This document shows positions 1 to 7,152 of a DNA stretch of 12,708 nucleotides, piece by piece (the first letter of the stretch is position 1; every line of letters begins with the position of its first letter). A program made the translations under genes and the position numbers. The DNA is from an uncultured Clostridia bacterium. GTDB lineage: Bacteria; Bacillota; Clostridia; Christensenellales; UBA1242. The notes beneath the pieces are model-generated. The model did not search any database. It had not been told where the DNA came from and saw only the letters and a list, made by a program, of their open reading frames with translations. The DNA is taken from assembly GCA_944372595.1 (NCBI GenBank), contig CALVZT010000016.1, positions 1 to 12,708 on the forward strand. Direction: 5' to 3'.

Positions 1-30
1 ATCAAAGCCAATTTGGAGGTGTTATGGATA

Positions 31-1077
31 TTATTTATAAAATACTTTTGGATAAAATAAATAAGTTAAAAAAAGTATTACCGCATATAGCCACATACCA
101 ATACCGACACACATGGATAACATCATCCAACCAAACGGACTCATTTTTGTGGGATTTAATGCCCTTTGCTCATATTCTCCAATGCCTTCAACAACAATTT
201 TTTGATTATCAATAATTACCTCTTCTTTTTTAGGAGGAAATTTTTTGTTCCAAAAGTAGAACAACACTATAATAGATACAACTGTTAAAAGCATTATTAC
301 AATTGACAAAGCAATTTCTGTTCCACTCCAAGTAGTTTGTAGGCTTTCGTAAGTACCGGCAATAGTATTAGCATAAATTAATGTAACTACCAAAAAGTTA
401 TTCACAAAATGCACTACTATACTATAAACAATAGAACCTGTAAGATATACAATTGCACAAAGCGCAATACCTAGTACAAATTGGTAAATAAATTGCTGAA
501 TACTTAGATGCATAATTGCAAACAAAAATCCACCAAGAATAATCGCTGCAACAGGTTTTATTCTCGTTCTTAATCCATTAAAAATTAATCCTCTAAACAA
601 AAATTCTTCACAAATAGCTGGAAGCAGTGCAAACAATAAGATACCAAGAAAATACATGCCAACGCTGTCAAGAGGTTGAGGCAAATCGCTTGGCAATAAA
701 TCTGTTAACTTATAAATGCCATAATCGCACAATGCAATAAATTTATTAAATCCAAATAATAATATTACCCCAACCACTATTGAGATGAGTAAATAATAAA
801 TATTAAACTTAGTTTTTATTTTGCTAGCATTTATTGGATTAATTTTTGCTATTGCACTATAGATAAAGAAAACTGCCAAAAACAAAAGTGGAGATAATAC
901 TACACTAGTATATTGTAAGGCAAGCGAATTACTTATTGTTTCTTCATCTACACCCTGAGATACCGCTATACTTGATATAATTACAAGAAGAATGGCAAAA
1001 AATATTTGAGGAACCATTAATCCCAAAAAAAATCCCCAAGCACTATCTGTTATTTTGTAATATTGTCTAAATTTCAA
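31..1077 (-). CDS. CPBP-family intramembrane metalloprotease, TTG start
   Basis: Integral membrane protein of 348 aa in the CPBP (CAAX protease / bacteriocin-processing, Abi) family, whose members are glutamate-type intramembrane proteases. The family motifs are present in order: EExxxR (E157, E158, R162, in CEEFLFRG), FxxxH (F186 to H190, in FAIMH) and HxxxN (H223 to N227, in HFVNN). Hydrophobic segments lie near residues 13-38, 55-76, 92-116, 140-156, 175-190, 196-222, 253-275 and 315-342. The last two, separated by a charged loop of about 40 residues, lie beyond the usual CPBP core, so this is a long member. The start codon is TTG. It is supported by a GAGG ribosome site 8 nt upstream, and the next Met (residue 21) would cut the first membrane segment. 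It is divergent from walJ. The substrate is unknown; roles such as peptide maturation or self-immunity are family-level possibilities only. No terminator is visible in the 30 bases left before the window edge. Confidence 0.9.
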   Translation of the reverse strand: MKFRQYYKITDSAWGFFLGLMVPQIFFAILLVIISSIAVSQGVDEETISNSLALQYTSVVLSPLLFLAVFFIYSAIAKINPINASKIKTKFNIYYLLISIVVGVILLFGFNKFIALCDYGIYKLTDLLPSDLPQPLDSVGMYFLGILLFALLPAICEEFLFRGLIFNGLRTRIKPVAAIILGGFLFAIMHLSIQQFIYQFVLGIALCAIVYLTGSIVYSIVVHFVNNFLVVTLIYANTIAGTYESLQTTWSGTEIALSIVIMLLTVVSIIVLFYFWNKKFPPKKEEVIIDNQKIVVEGIGEYEQRALNPTKMSPFGWMMLSMCVGIGMWLYAVILFLTYLFYPKVFYK

Positions 1078-1084
1078 ATCTTTT

Positions 1085-1090
1085 ACCTCG
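1085..1090 (-). promoter_or_regulatory. Ribosome binding site that fixes the TTG start of the CPBP gene
   Basis: On the minus strand CGAGGT lies a few nucleotides before the TTG codon at 1077. No ATG or GTG in frame lies between it and the first membrane segment, so it decides the start. Confidence 0.6.
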
Positions 1091-1097
1091 CTTATTC

Positions 1098-1127
1098 AGT
1101 ATAACACGATTTAAGTATTAGTAGCAA
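1098..1127 (-). promoter_or_regulatory. Sigma-A-type promoter of the CPBP gene
   Basis: On the minus strand, -35 TTGCTA (1122-1127), an 18-nt spacer and -10 TATACT (1098-1103). A TG one base before the -10 makes it an extended -10. Transcription would start near 1091, giving a leader of about 14 nt that just contains the ribosome site. Confidence 0.6.
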
Positions 1128-1206
1128 CAGTTTTTTTGTTGAATAGCAACAAAGCATTTTTTATTTTTTCATTTTTATCAAATTGCTTTTTTAATAAAAT
1201 TTGTTG

Positions 1207-1215
1207 TGGTATAAT
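1207..1215 (+). promoter_or_regulatory. Extended -10 promoter of walJ, placing the start site at or next to the ATG
   Basis: TGGTATAAT is a perfect extended -10 (TG, one base, TATAAT at 1210-1215). No good -35 is seen at 16-18 nt spacing (only a T-run at 1187-1192), as is common for extended -10 promoters. The usual distance puts the transcription start at about 1221-1223, and the walJ ATG is at 1223, so the mRNA would be leaderless or nearly so. Confidence 0.6.
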
Positions 1216-1222
1216 ACCAAAT

Positions 1223-2026
1223 ATGAGAGCAATTAGTCTAGCGAGTGGAAGCAAAGGTAATTCAACATACATAAGTAGCGACGATGTCAACATTTTGGTT
1301 GATATAGGTTTGTCGTGTTTAAATATAGAAAAAAGGCTAAAAAAAATTGGCGTTAATCCATCTAATATTGATGCAATTTTAATTACCCACGAACATACCG
1401 ACCACTGCAAAGGTATAGGTGTATTTGCAAAAAAGTATGGTACAAAAGTGTATTTTCCACAATGCGGATACGATTTTTTAATAGGACAATTAATGGGGGT
1501 AAATCCAAAACAGATTATTCCTTTTACAAGTTCTCAATTTACAATCAAAAACACAACAATCAACGCTTTTGAACTTCCACACGACTCACATTTTTGCTAT
1601 GGATATTCGATAGAAAAAAATGGACAAAAAATTAGTATTGCGACAGATTTGGGACATACTAATTACAAGATAATACAAAATTTACAAAACAGTGATATAG
1701 TATTTCTTGAATCCAATCATGACGAAAACTTACTTATAAACAATCCTAATTATTCTGCCAGTCTCAAAAGTCGTATATTATCTCCGAGGGGACATCTATC
1801 TAATATTAATTGCGCAAAAACAATTGAACAATTAGTATATAGTGGGGTAAAACAAGTCATACTTGCTCACCTAAGCGAAGAAAACAATACACCTATTCTT
1901 GCTTATAATACAATTGTTGATTACTTAAAGTCTGTTGGCATAATCGAAGGCAAACATGTTTTTATTGACATAGCACCACAATACGATGTAGGCAACTTGT
2001 TTGAAATAAGAAATACTATAATATAA
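1223..2026 (+). CDS. walJ: WalJ/YycJ-type MBL-fold metallohydrolase
   Basis: Cytoplasmic metallo-beta-lactamase-fold protein of the WalJ (YycJ/VicX) family, linked in Firmicutes to coordinating cell division with chromosome replication and cell-wall control. The biochemical substrate is unsettled; nuclease activity is often suggested. From the ATG at 1223 the product is 267 aa, the usual family length. It opens with the typical SLASGSKGNSTYI stretch (5-17). The metal motif HEHTDH is at 56-61, followed by TD at 141-142, ESNHD at 163-167, GHLSN at 190-194 and the late histidine H216 in LAHLSEENN. The reading frame is open back to 1136, but those 29 extra residues are hydrophobic, unlike the family, and have no ribosome site. 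There is no Shine-Dalgarno before 1223 either; an extended -10 ends 7 nt upstream, suggesting a leaderless transcript. htrA follows after 29 nt and is probably co-transcribed. Confidence 0.92.
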   Translation: MRAISLASGSKGNSTYISSDDVNILVDIGLSCLNIEKRLKKIGVNPSNIDAILITHEHTDHCKGIGVFAKKYGTKVYFPQCGYDFLIGQLMGVNPKQIIPFTSSQFTIKNTTINAFELPHDSHFCYGYSIEKNGQKISIATDLGHTNYKIIQNLQNSDIVFLESNHDENLLINNPNYSASLKSRILSPRGHLSNINCAKTIEQLVYSGVKQVILAHLSEENNTPILAYNTIVDYLKSVGIIEGKHVFIDIAPQYDVGNLFEIRNTII

Positions 2027-2074
2027 AAAAACTGTTTTGTATCAAAAGGAGAATTATGAGAAAACAGTTTTTTT
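2025..2074 (+). repeat. Perfect 14-bp inverted repeat enclosing the htrA ribosome site and start codon
   Basis: Left arm AAAAAAACTGTTTT (2025-2038) and right arm AAAACAGTTTTTTT (2061-2074) are exact reverse complements. The 22-nt loop contains AAAGGAG (2045-2051) and the htrA ATG (2056). The left arm overlaps the walJ stop codon and the right arm encodes htrA residues 3-6. In RNA it could act as an RBS-presenting hairpin or as a weak terminator/attenuator, since the right arm ends in seven Ts. Most pairs are A-U. Confidence 0.6.
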
Positions 2075-3069
2075 ATTTTGTTTTTATAATTATTTTAACG
2101 CCTTTGTTTTTGTTTGGTTGTAGCACCGAACAAGCAAATGTGGGCAGAGGTAATATTGATGGTACAAATCTATTTGGCACTCCTATTAATGCAAGTGAGA
2201 TATCGTCTGATAGTACGCGAGCTGTTGTCGGTATTGAATGCACAATGGACGGATATAGAAGTGTTGGTACAGGAGTTGCAGTTGCCGATGGTATAATTTT
2301 ATCTAATGCTCATGTTGTTGGCGACAATTCCAATGTCACTCTTTATCTTGTTGATGGCTCAAAATCAACTGGTAATGTAATATGGACTGATACAACTCTT
2401 GACCTTTCAATAATATCAACAAAAGCCGTGCTTCCCTACTTAACTCTTGAAGATAAAGACAATGTAGTGGTAGGAGAAGAAGTTATTGCAATAGGCACTC
2501 CAATTGATATACAATTTCAACAAACAGTCACAAAGGGTATAGTAAGTGCACTTAATCGAACAGTATTGCTTGAAGATAACGAGAGTTATTTACAAGATAT
2601 GATACAACATGATGCTAGTATTAATCCCGGAAACAGCGGTGGCCCTTTGATTAACAGAGATGGCAAAGTAATAGGAATAAATACTCTAAAAGTAAGCTCG
2701 GCAGAAGGTCTTGGCTTTGCAATACCCGTAAATGCAGCTAAAAATGTTATTGAGCATATTGTCAAAGACGGAACATATACTACTCCTTATATGGGAGTAT
2801 ATGGAGTTGATAGTCAAGTAGCAAAATATTATAATCTTGAAGTCAACAAAGAAGGCGTGCTAGTAATAAGCATCGATAATAATGGGCCAATGGCAAAAGC
2901 GGGTATACAAAAATCCGACCTTATAACATCAATTAATGGTGTGCCTATTAGTAATATGTTAGATTTAAGGACAGAGTTGTTTAAAAGCAAAGTTGGAGAT
3001 AGTATGTTAATAGAATATGTAAGAAATAATCAAACATATTCAACAACAGTACTTTTAACTGCAAAATAA
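2056..3069 (+). CDS. HtrA/DegP-like trypsin-family serine protease with one PDZ domain, lipoprotein
   Basis: Envelope quality-control protease of the HtrA family (S1C), 337 aa, one protease domain and one PDZ domain. The N-terminus MRKQ plus a hydrophobic stretch ends in the lipobox LFGC (19-22), so Cys22 is probably lipidated and the protein sits outside the membrane as a lipoprotein. Bacillus HtrA proteins instead use a transmembrane anchor. The catalytic triad is H86 (SNAHVV), D116 (TLDLSI) and S194 (GNSGGP). The conserved GLGFAIP segment follows at 218-224. The PDZ domain spans about 245-335, with the ligand-loop-like stretch YMGVYG. AAAGGAG is 4 nt upstream of the ATG. It follows walJ by 29 nt, matching the walJ-htrC order at the end of the Bacillus wal operon. 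Its start region lies within an inverted repeat that could modulate translation. It ends at a terminator shared with mrnC. Confidence 0.93.
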   Translation: MRKQFFYFVFIIILTPLFLFGCSTEQANVGRGNIDGTNLFGTPINASEISSDSTRAVVGIECTMDGYRSVGTGVAVADGIILSNAHVVGDNSNVTLYLVDGSKSTGNVIWTDTTLDLSIISTKAVLPYLTLEDKDNVVVGEEVIAIGTPIDIQFQQTVTKGIVSALNRTVLLEDNESYLQDMIQHDASINPGNSGGPLINRDGKVIGINTLKVSSAEGLGFAIPVNAAKNVIEHIVKDGTYTTPYMGVYGVDSQVAKYYNLEVNKEGVLVISIDNNGPMAKAGIQKSDLITSINGVPISNMLDLRTELFKSKVGDSMLIEYVRNNQTYSTTVLLTAK

Positions 3070-3092
3070 AATCACCTTAATAGGTGATTTTT
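3068..3092. terminator. Bidirectional terminator between htrA and mrnC
   Basis: AAATCACCT, loop TAAT, AGGTGATTT, then more Ts (stem arms 3069-3077 and 3082-3090). A-tract before and T-tract after, so it works in both directions. It overlaps the htrA stop and abuts the mrnC stop at 3091-3093. Confidence 0.85.
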
Positions 3093-3492
3093 ATATGCAT
3101 TGTTCAAGTAAGTATTTAAGTCTATCAAAATTACCACTAATATACAAATAACCAAGCAACGCTTCAAATGCAGTACTTAATTTGTATTGTTCAGCAGAGG
3201 CATGCTTTGCCATATTATTTACTTTGGTATTTCTTGCTCTTTTGATTAACTGTTGTTCTTTATCTGTAAGTATAGGCAATAATTTTATTAACAACTCACT
3301 TTGGTGAGTGGCTTTAACCTGTTCGGTAGTTTTTTTGTGCAATACTCCACTTTTTGCAGTGGAATGACTACAAATTTTAAGTCTTACATACAACGAAAAA
3401 ACCGCATCGCCCAAGAATGCTAAACTTTGAGGGTTAAGTTGAAAAGCGGTATTCTCCTCAATAACAAATTTATCTTCAAATAGATTAAACAT
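3091..3492 (-). CDS. mrnC: Mini-ribonuclease III (MrnC)
   Basis: Double-strand-specific endoribonuclease made of an RNase III catalytic domain without the dsRNA-binding domain. In Bacillus it matures the ends of 23S rRNA. The 133 aa match the family length. Motifs in order: NPQSLAFLGDAVFSLYVR (20-37) with catalytic D29; HKKTTEQVKATHQ (52-64); KRARNTK (84-90); STAFEALLGYLY (106-117) with catalytic E110. The dimer is expected to act on folded rRNA in the cytoplasm. mrnC often neighbours cysS in Firmicutes, but here it stands between htrA and a glycosyltransferase. The start is the only plausible one: no other ATG, GTG or TTG precedes the conserved domain. Unusually, no Shine-Dalgarno is visible upstream; the sequence there is AT-only for about 15 nt. 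A second -10-like TATAAT sits 2 nt before the ATG. Confidence 0.93.
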   Translation of the reverse strand: MFNLFEDKFVIEENTAFQLNPQSLAFLGDAVFSLYVRLKICSHSTAKSGVLHKKTTEQVKATHQSELLIKLLPILTDKEQQLIKRARNTKVNNMAKHASAEQYKLSTAFEALLGYLYISGNFDRLKYLLEQCI

Positions 3493-3520
3493 ATATTATA
3501 TATTATCATAACTTTTATAA

Positions 3521-3550
3521 TTCACAAAATGTTTATCAAAACAATACAAT
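3521..3550 (+). promoter_or_regulatory. Probable promoter of the glycosyltransferase gene
   Basis: TTCACA (3521-3526), 18-nt spacer, TACAAT (3545-3550). It lies in the 74-bp spacer shared with the divergent mrnC gene, and the GAGGT ribosome site follows at 3556-3560. The -35 is only partly consensus. Confidence 0.4.
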
Positions 3551-3566
3551 GAAGTGAGGTGCAAAA

Positions 3567-4652
3567 ATGTTAACATTAAGTGTATGTATGATTGTAAAAG
3601 ATGAAAAGGATGTACTGTATAACAGTCTTAATTCTGTTGCGAGTTTTGCCGACGAAATAATAATCGTTGACACTGGCTCTACCGACAACACAAAAGATAT
3701 AGCACGCAATTACACCGATAAAATATATGATTTTGAATGGTGTGACGATTTTAGCAAGGCAAGAAATTTTTCATTTTCCAAAGCAACTTGTGATTATATT
3801 ATGTGGATTGATGCCGATGATATTATGCCAATCGAAGAACAGAAAAAAATGATTGCTTTAAAAGAAGAATTAGACACCAGCATTGATATAGTAATGGCAA
3901 AATATGTAACCGTGTATAGTAAAGATATGCAAGAACAATTTAGTTTTTATAGAGAAAGAATATTCAAAAAAAATAAGAATTACACATGGGTTGATCCCGT
4001 ACACGAATTAATTATCCCGCATGGTAAAATTTATTATAGCAATATAAAAATTTATCATAATAAATTAAAAAAATCTCCAAAAGGCAGAAATTTAAGAATT
4101 TATCGCAAAATGGTTAAAAACAAAGTTAAATTTTCTGCTAGACAACTTTTTTACTATGGTAATGAACTAGCATTTAATAAATATTATAAATCGGCAATAA
4201 CTATATACAAAAAATTTCTATCCAATAAAGAGGGCTGGGTTGAAAACAAAATTGAAGCTTGCAAAAATATTGCACTTTGCTTTAAACAATTAAAAGACAC
4301 CAATACCGCATTGCAATATTTGTATGAAAGTTTTATTTATTCATTACCACGTGCAACAGTATGTAACGAGATTGGAAATATTTACTTTGAAAACAAGCAA
4401 TATACTAATGCGATATACTGGTATAATCTATCAACGATAGATAAACCCAATGAAAATAGTGGAGCATTTATAAGACACGACAGTTACACCTATATACCTT
4501 ATACACAATTAATGTTGTGTTATTACTATATAGGAGATATTAAAAATGCTAAAAAATATCATGAATTGTGCAAAAAATTACGCCCCACTGATGCAATGGT
4601 ACTTCATAACGACAAGGTGTTTGAGCAATATAAAAATAAAGAAAAGGACTGA
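3567..4652 (+). CDS. GT2-family glycosyltransferase with C-terminal TPR-like repeats
   Basis: GT-A fold glycosyltransferase, 361 aa. The N-terminal domain opens with the family stretch LSVCMIVKDEKDVL (4-17), followed by the nucleotide-binding IIIVDTGSTDNT (31-42, D35) and the metal-binding acidic motif IDADD (81-85, D82/D84). VDPVHE (142-147) is another conserved GT2/TPR segment. From about 196 to 345 the protein is helical with TPR-like units (for example NEIGNIYFENKQYTNAIYWY and CYYYIGDIKNAKKYHELCKK). There is no signal peptide or membrane segment, so it is cytoplasmic. This architecture resembles GT2/TPR proteins such as SunS, which glycosylates a peptide, and others that build surface glycans. 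Nothing nearby (no peptide precursor, no glycan cluster) identifies the acceptor. GAGGT lies 6 nt before the ATG. It ends in TGA inside a terminator shared with the HAD gene. Confidence 0.9.
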   Translation: MLTLSVCMIVKDEKDVLYNSLNSVASFADEIIIVDTGSTDNTKDIARNYTDKIYDFEWCDDFSKARNFSFSKATCDYIMWIDADDIMPIEEQKKMIALKEELDTSIDIVMAKYVTVYSKDMQEQFSFYRERIFKKNKNYTWVDPVHELIIPHGKIYYSNIKIYHNKLKKSPKGRNLRIYRKMVKNKVKFSARQLFYYGNELAFNKYYKSAITIYKKFLSNKEGWVENKIEACKNIALCFKQLKDTNTALQYLYESFIYSLPRATVCNEIGNIYFENKQYTNAIYWYNLSTIDKPNENSGAFIRHDSYTYIPYTQLMLCYYYIGDIKNAKKYHELCKKLRPTDAMVLHNDKVFEQYKNKEKD

Positions 4653-4671
4653 TAAAGTTATCAGTCTTTTT
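4641..4671. terminator. Bidirectional terminator between glycosyltransferase and HAD genes
   Basis: GACTGATA, loop AAGT, TATCAGTC (stem 4647-4666), with A-rich sequence before and TTTTT after. The GT stop codon TGA (4650-4652) lies in the left stem arm and the HAD stop begins at 4670 in the T-tract. Confidence 0.85.
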
Positions 4672-5425
4672 ATAACGTCAACACATTTTGTAAATACACT
4701 GCCACTCCATCTTGATTATTAGACAGAGTTTTTTCTTTAATTGATTCCTTAATAATTTGAGTTGAATTTTCCATTGCGACAGGGACATCAACACACTCAA
4801 AAGTTTTTAAATCAGATATCTCATCTCCAAAAGCAATTGATTGTTCGCCTGCATTCTCTTTGAGCGTTAAAATTTTCTTTATTCCATTTGCTTTGTCAGT
4901 ATCTTTTGGTAAAAGGCTACAAAAATATCCCTCTCTTGCAAATTTTATTGCTAAATTATATTTCTCGGCAATTTTACGAGCTTTATCATGGTCTTTTTCG
5001 TATATTTCAAATACCAATTTAAATGGTAATTTTTGTTCAATTTCTTGTACTGAGGCGACTACTCCCCCAAATCTTTTTGCCATTTCGGCACTATTAGTAA
5101 ATCCGCCGTCAATAGTTTCAACAGCCAAAAATCCATTATATATAGTTTGAAAATCTTTAATTAATTTACTTGTATTTTTTTTATCCAGTGCCCTACTAAA
5201 AATGGTGTTCCCTTTGTTATCTAACACCAAATTGCCATAAAAACAGTTTATATAATCCGCATCAATTAGTTTTGCAATATCGATACTTCTTATATAACTA
5301 CGAGCAGAATTAATAACAATTTTATGCCCTTGTTGTTTACATTTTTTTAACACTTCAATAGTTTTATTTGTTAACTTACCTTCATCATTTAGCAAAGTAA
5401 AATCCAAATCAACAATTATTATCAT
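4670..5425 (-). CDS. Cof-type HAD-superfamily phosphatase
   Basis: Soluble Mg-dependent phosphatase of the HAD subclass IIB (Cof/YidA) type, 251 aa, acting in the cytoplasm, probably on sugar phosphates or other small phosphate esters. Motif I is DLDFTLL (6-12) with D6 as nucleophile and D8 as acid/base; Phe replaces the usual Gly of DxDGT. Motif II is NSARS (39-43, S40 in place of the usual Thr of TGR). Motif III Lys is K178 in DKANGI. Motif IV is FGDEISD (199-205, D201 and D205). The C2-type cap lies between about 80 and 170. GGAGA precedes the ATG by 5 nt. It is a single gene with its own promoter and converges on the glycosyltransferase. The exact substrate cannot be told from sequence. 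Confidence 0.87.
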   Translation of the reverse strand: MIIIVDLDFTLLNDEGKLTNKTIEVLKKCKQQGHKIVINSARSYIRSIDIAKLIDADYINCFYGNLVLDNKGNTIFSRALDKKNTSKLIKDFQTIYNGFLAVETIDGGFTNSAEMAKRFGGVVASVQEIEQKLPFKLVFEIYEKDHDKARKIAEKYNLAIKFAREGYFCSLLPKDTDKANGIKKILTLKENAGEQSIAFGDEISDLKTFECVDVPVAMENSTQIIKESIKEKTLSNNQDGVAVYLQNVLTL

Positions 5426-5457
5426 TTTTATCTCCGTTTTTTTAAATAGTTATAATT

Positions 5458-5486
5458 AATATATAAAATAATTATAATTAAATCAA
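5458..5486 (-). promoter_or_regulatory. Promoter of the HAD phosphatase gene
   Basis: On the minus strand TTGATT (5481-5486), 17-nt spacer, TATATT (5458-5463). Start site near 5451, giving a leader of about 26 nt. Several other A/T boxes overlap, so the exact -10 is uncertain. Confidence 0.45.
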
Positions 5487-5487
5487 C

Positions 5488-5512
5488 AAAAAAATCACAC
5501 ATCTGTGTGACT
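5488..5512 (-). terminator. Terminator of the ABC transporter operon
   Basis: On the minus strand GTCACAC, loop AGAT, GTGTGA, then seven Ts (stem arms 5495-5500 and 5505-5510 on the plus strand). It lies just after the permease stop at 5515 and before the HAD promoter. Confidence 0.85.
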
Positions 5513-5514
5513 TT

Positions 5515-7152
5515 TTATAATGGCAAGTCTTTTTTATCAAATCTAAATATACCAATTATGATACAAATAATGCCAAATACTAATAAAGTGCCAAATTTCC
5601 ATAAGTAACTCAAATCATTAGCCATTATAGCAACTGTATCAAACAATGTTATAATTGACAAATAGTTAAAGAAGTTCATTGCGGATATTCTCATTGCACT
5701 AGGAACAACTTCTGAGCCAAATAATCCCAATATAGTACATACTAGCGAAAATATTGTAAGTCCTCCACCGATTGATAGAGAATGTTTGGTTCTATTAAAT
5801 ATTGCCGAACACATAAAGCAGAAACCCGCTATTGCAAACATAGTTAAGAATGCACCTAAGTTAAATAACAATATTTGCTGATAATTGATTGCAAAGTCAT
5901 TACCACCAACTATCCATACGGATATTACACTCACTATCGTAAGCAAAGCAAACATAGCAAAAAGTGAAGTTATCAAAAATGCTAATTGTGTTGCAGTAAC
6001 AGTTCTTCTTTTTGTTGGAGTTGATAATACATAGGCCATAGAGCCAGAATCAACTTGACCTGCAAGCAAGCCATTTGCTGCCATAATTACAAATACCATT
6101 GGTAATAATAGACCTGCAATTCTATAAAATATCGAACCAATAATTAATCCATTCATATCCATATTACCAAGTTCTTCAAGAGCTATTGCTACTTTTTCTG
6201 GTATTTCGTCAGAAATGCTTTTGCATGCTTCTTGTCTTGCCAATTGAATTTGCTCTTCTGTTATTGGATTTTCCAAATCGCTCTCTTCATATTGATTTAA
6301 CCAAAATTCATAAGTAGATATGGAAGTATTTGAAATTACTTTTACAGATGCTGCATATTGTTTTGCAATATCTTCACTTTCTCCCATAGCAATTTGTTGA
6401 TTATAAACACCCTGAGATATCGCATTTATTGTTTCTGTTTGTGCATAAGACTTATACCTTTCTTTTGAATATACATAAGACGCACCTTCCTTTGCTACAT
6501 CGCCCTTATATTGAGTTATCGCTTTTTGAGACAATGTCTTTGCCGAAGTTGCTTGCATAGTAGCATAATTAACCGCTTCTTGTTCTGTCATTTCGTCTTC
6601 AATAGCTTCATCATAAGATTGTTTATACGCTTGAAGATAAATTTGTTCCAAAAAATATTCATCATACACGTTTGATGGTGCAAGTGTTGGGTTATCAATG
6701 TAATATATTAGTATTGCAGTCACATATCCTTTGATAATTTCTGGATTTTGACTAGGTAGCCTAGTGCTTGCTCGCGATGCTATTTCTTGAACATATTGCA
6801 TCTTAATTTCATAAGGAGGCTCAACTCCTTCATTGGCTAATTTATATTCCTGAATTTTGTTATTATATTGATTAATTAATACTGGCACGCCATTAGATAA
6901 TTGGACATTTTGGTTATATTGCTCAACAGTAGACAAATATAAATTATAAGAATCTATGGTGTTTTCTTTAAGATATGCTTCTTGATTTGCTTGAACAAAA
7001 ACATTTTTTAATGAATCTCGTATATCATTTATACTTAAATTACCAAGCACAATTATTACTATTGCAAGCATAATACATGTTGATAATGTGACACATAACC
7101 ATTTTATCCAATTGGCTTTGCACGACTGTTTGAATAGTGCTTTATTTAACAT
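5515..7152 (-). CDS. ABC-2 type exporter permease with a large external domain
   Basis: Membrane subunit of an ABC exporter, 545 aa. One N-terminal membrane segment (about 18-37) is followed by roughly 300 polar residues (40-340) that should lie outside the cell, and then about five segments (343-365, 388-415, 427-450, 458-478, 519-536). This is the ABC-2 pattern with an unusually large first external loop, which is rich in Gln, Tyr, Glu, Ser and Ala and looks helical. The short cytoplasmic stretch VDSGSMAYVLSTPTKRRT (367-384) is the usual ABC-2 coupling region (DSGS..YLLSTP). The C-terminus ends in the family-like FDKKDLPL. It overlaps the second ATPase gene by 11 nt and has AAAGGAG inside that gene. 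As the only permease, it probably dimerises and pairs with both ATPases. The transported substrate is unknown; peptide or antibiotic efflux is the family's common role. Confidence 0.85.
   Translation of the reverse strand: MLNKALFKQSCKANWIKWLCVTLSTCIMLAIVIIVLGNLSINDIRDSLKNVFVQANQEAYLKENTIDSYNLYLSTVEQYNQNVQLSNGVPVLINQYNNKIQEYKLANEGVEPPYEIKMQYVQEIASRASTRLPSQNPEIIKGYVTAILIYYIDNPTLAPSNVYDEYFLEQIYLQAYKQSYDEAIEDEMTEQEAVNYATMQATSAKTLSQKAITQYKGDVAKEGASYVYSKERYKSYAQTETINAISQGVYNQQIAMGESEDIAKQYAASVKVISNTSISTYEFWLNQYEESDLENPITEEQIQLARQEACKSISDEIPEKVAIALEELGNMDMNGLIIGSIFYRIAGLLLPMVFVIMAANGLLAGQVDSGSMAYVLSTPTKRRTVTATQLAFLITSLFAMFALLTIVSVISVWIVGGNDFAINYQQILLFNLGAFLTMFAIAGFCFMCSAIFNRTKHSLSIGGGLTIFSLVCTILGLFGSEVVPSAMRISAMNFFNYLSIITLFDTVAIMANDLSYLWKFGTLLVFGIICIIIGIFRFDKKDLPL

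Noticed and set aside
24..215. Plus-strand 63-codon frame with GGAGG a few bases before its ATG
   Set aside because: It lies antisense within the CPBP protease gene, which has intact family motifs. The peptide has no recognisable features, so the SD-like match is taken as chance.
1136..1222. N-terminal extension of WalJ by 29 residues
   Set aside because: The extra residues are hydrophobic and unlike the family, there is no ribosome site, and the strong -10 box lies inside it. The family-typical start is at 1223.
3567..4652. Bacteriocin (glycocin) cluster around the SunS-like glycosyltransferase
   Set aside because: No small Cys-rich precursor peptide, bacteriocin exporter with peptidase domain or thiol oxidoreductase lies next to it; the ABC operon is on the other strand, past the HAD gene, and has no C39 peptidase domain.
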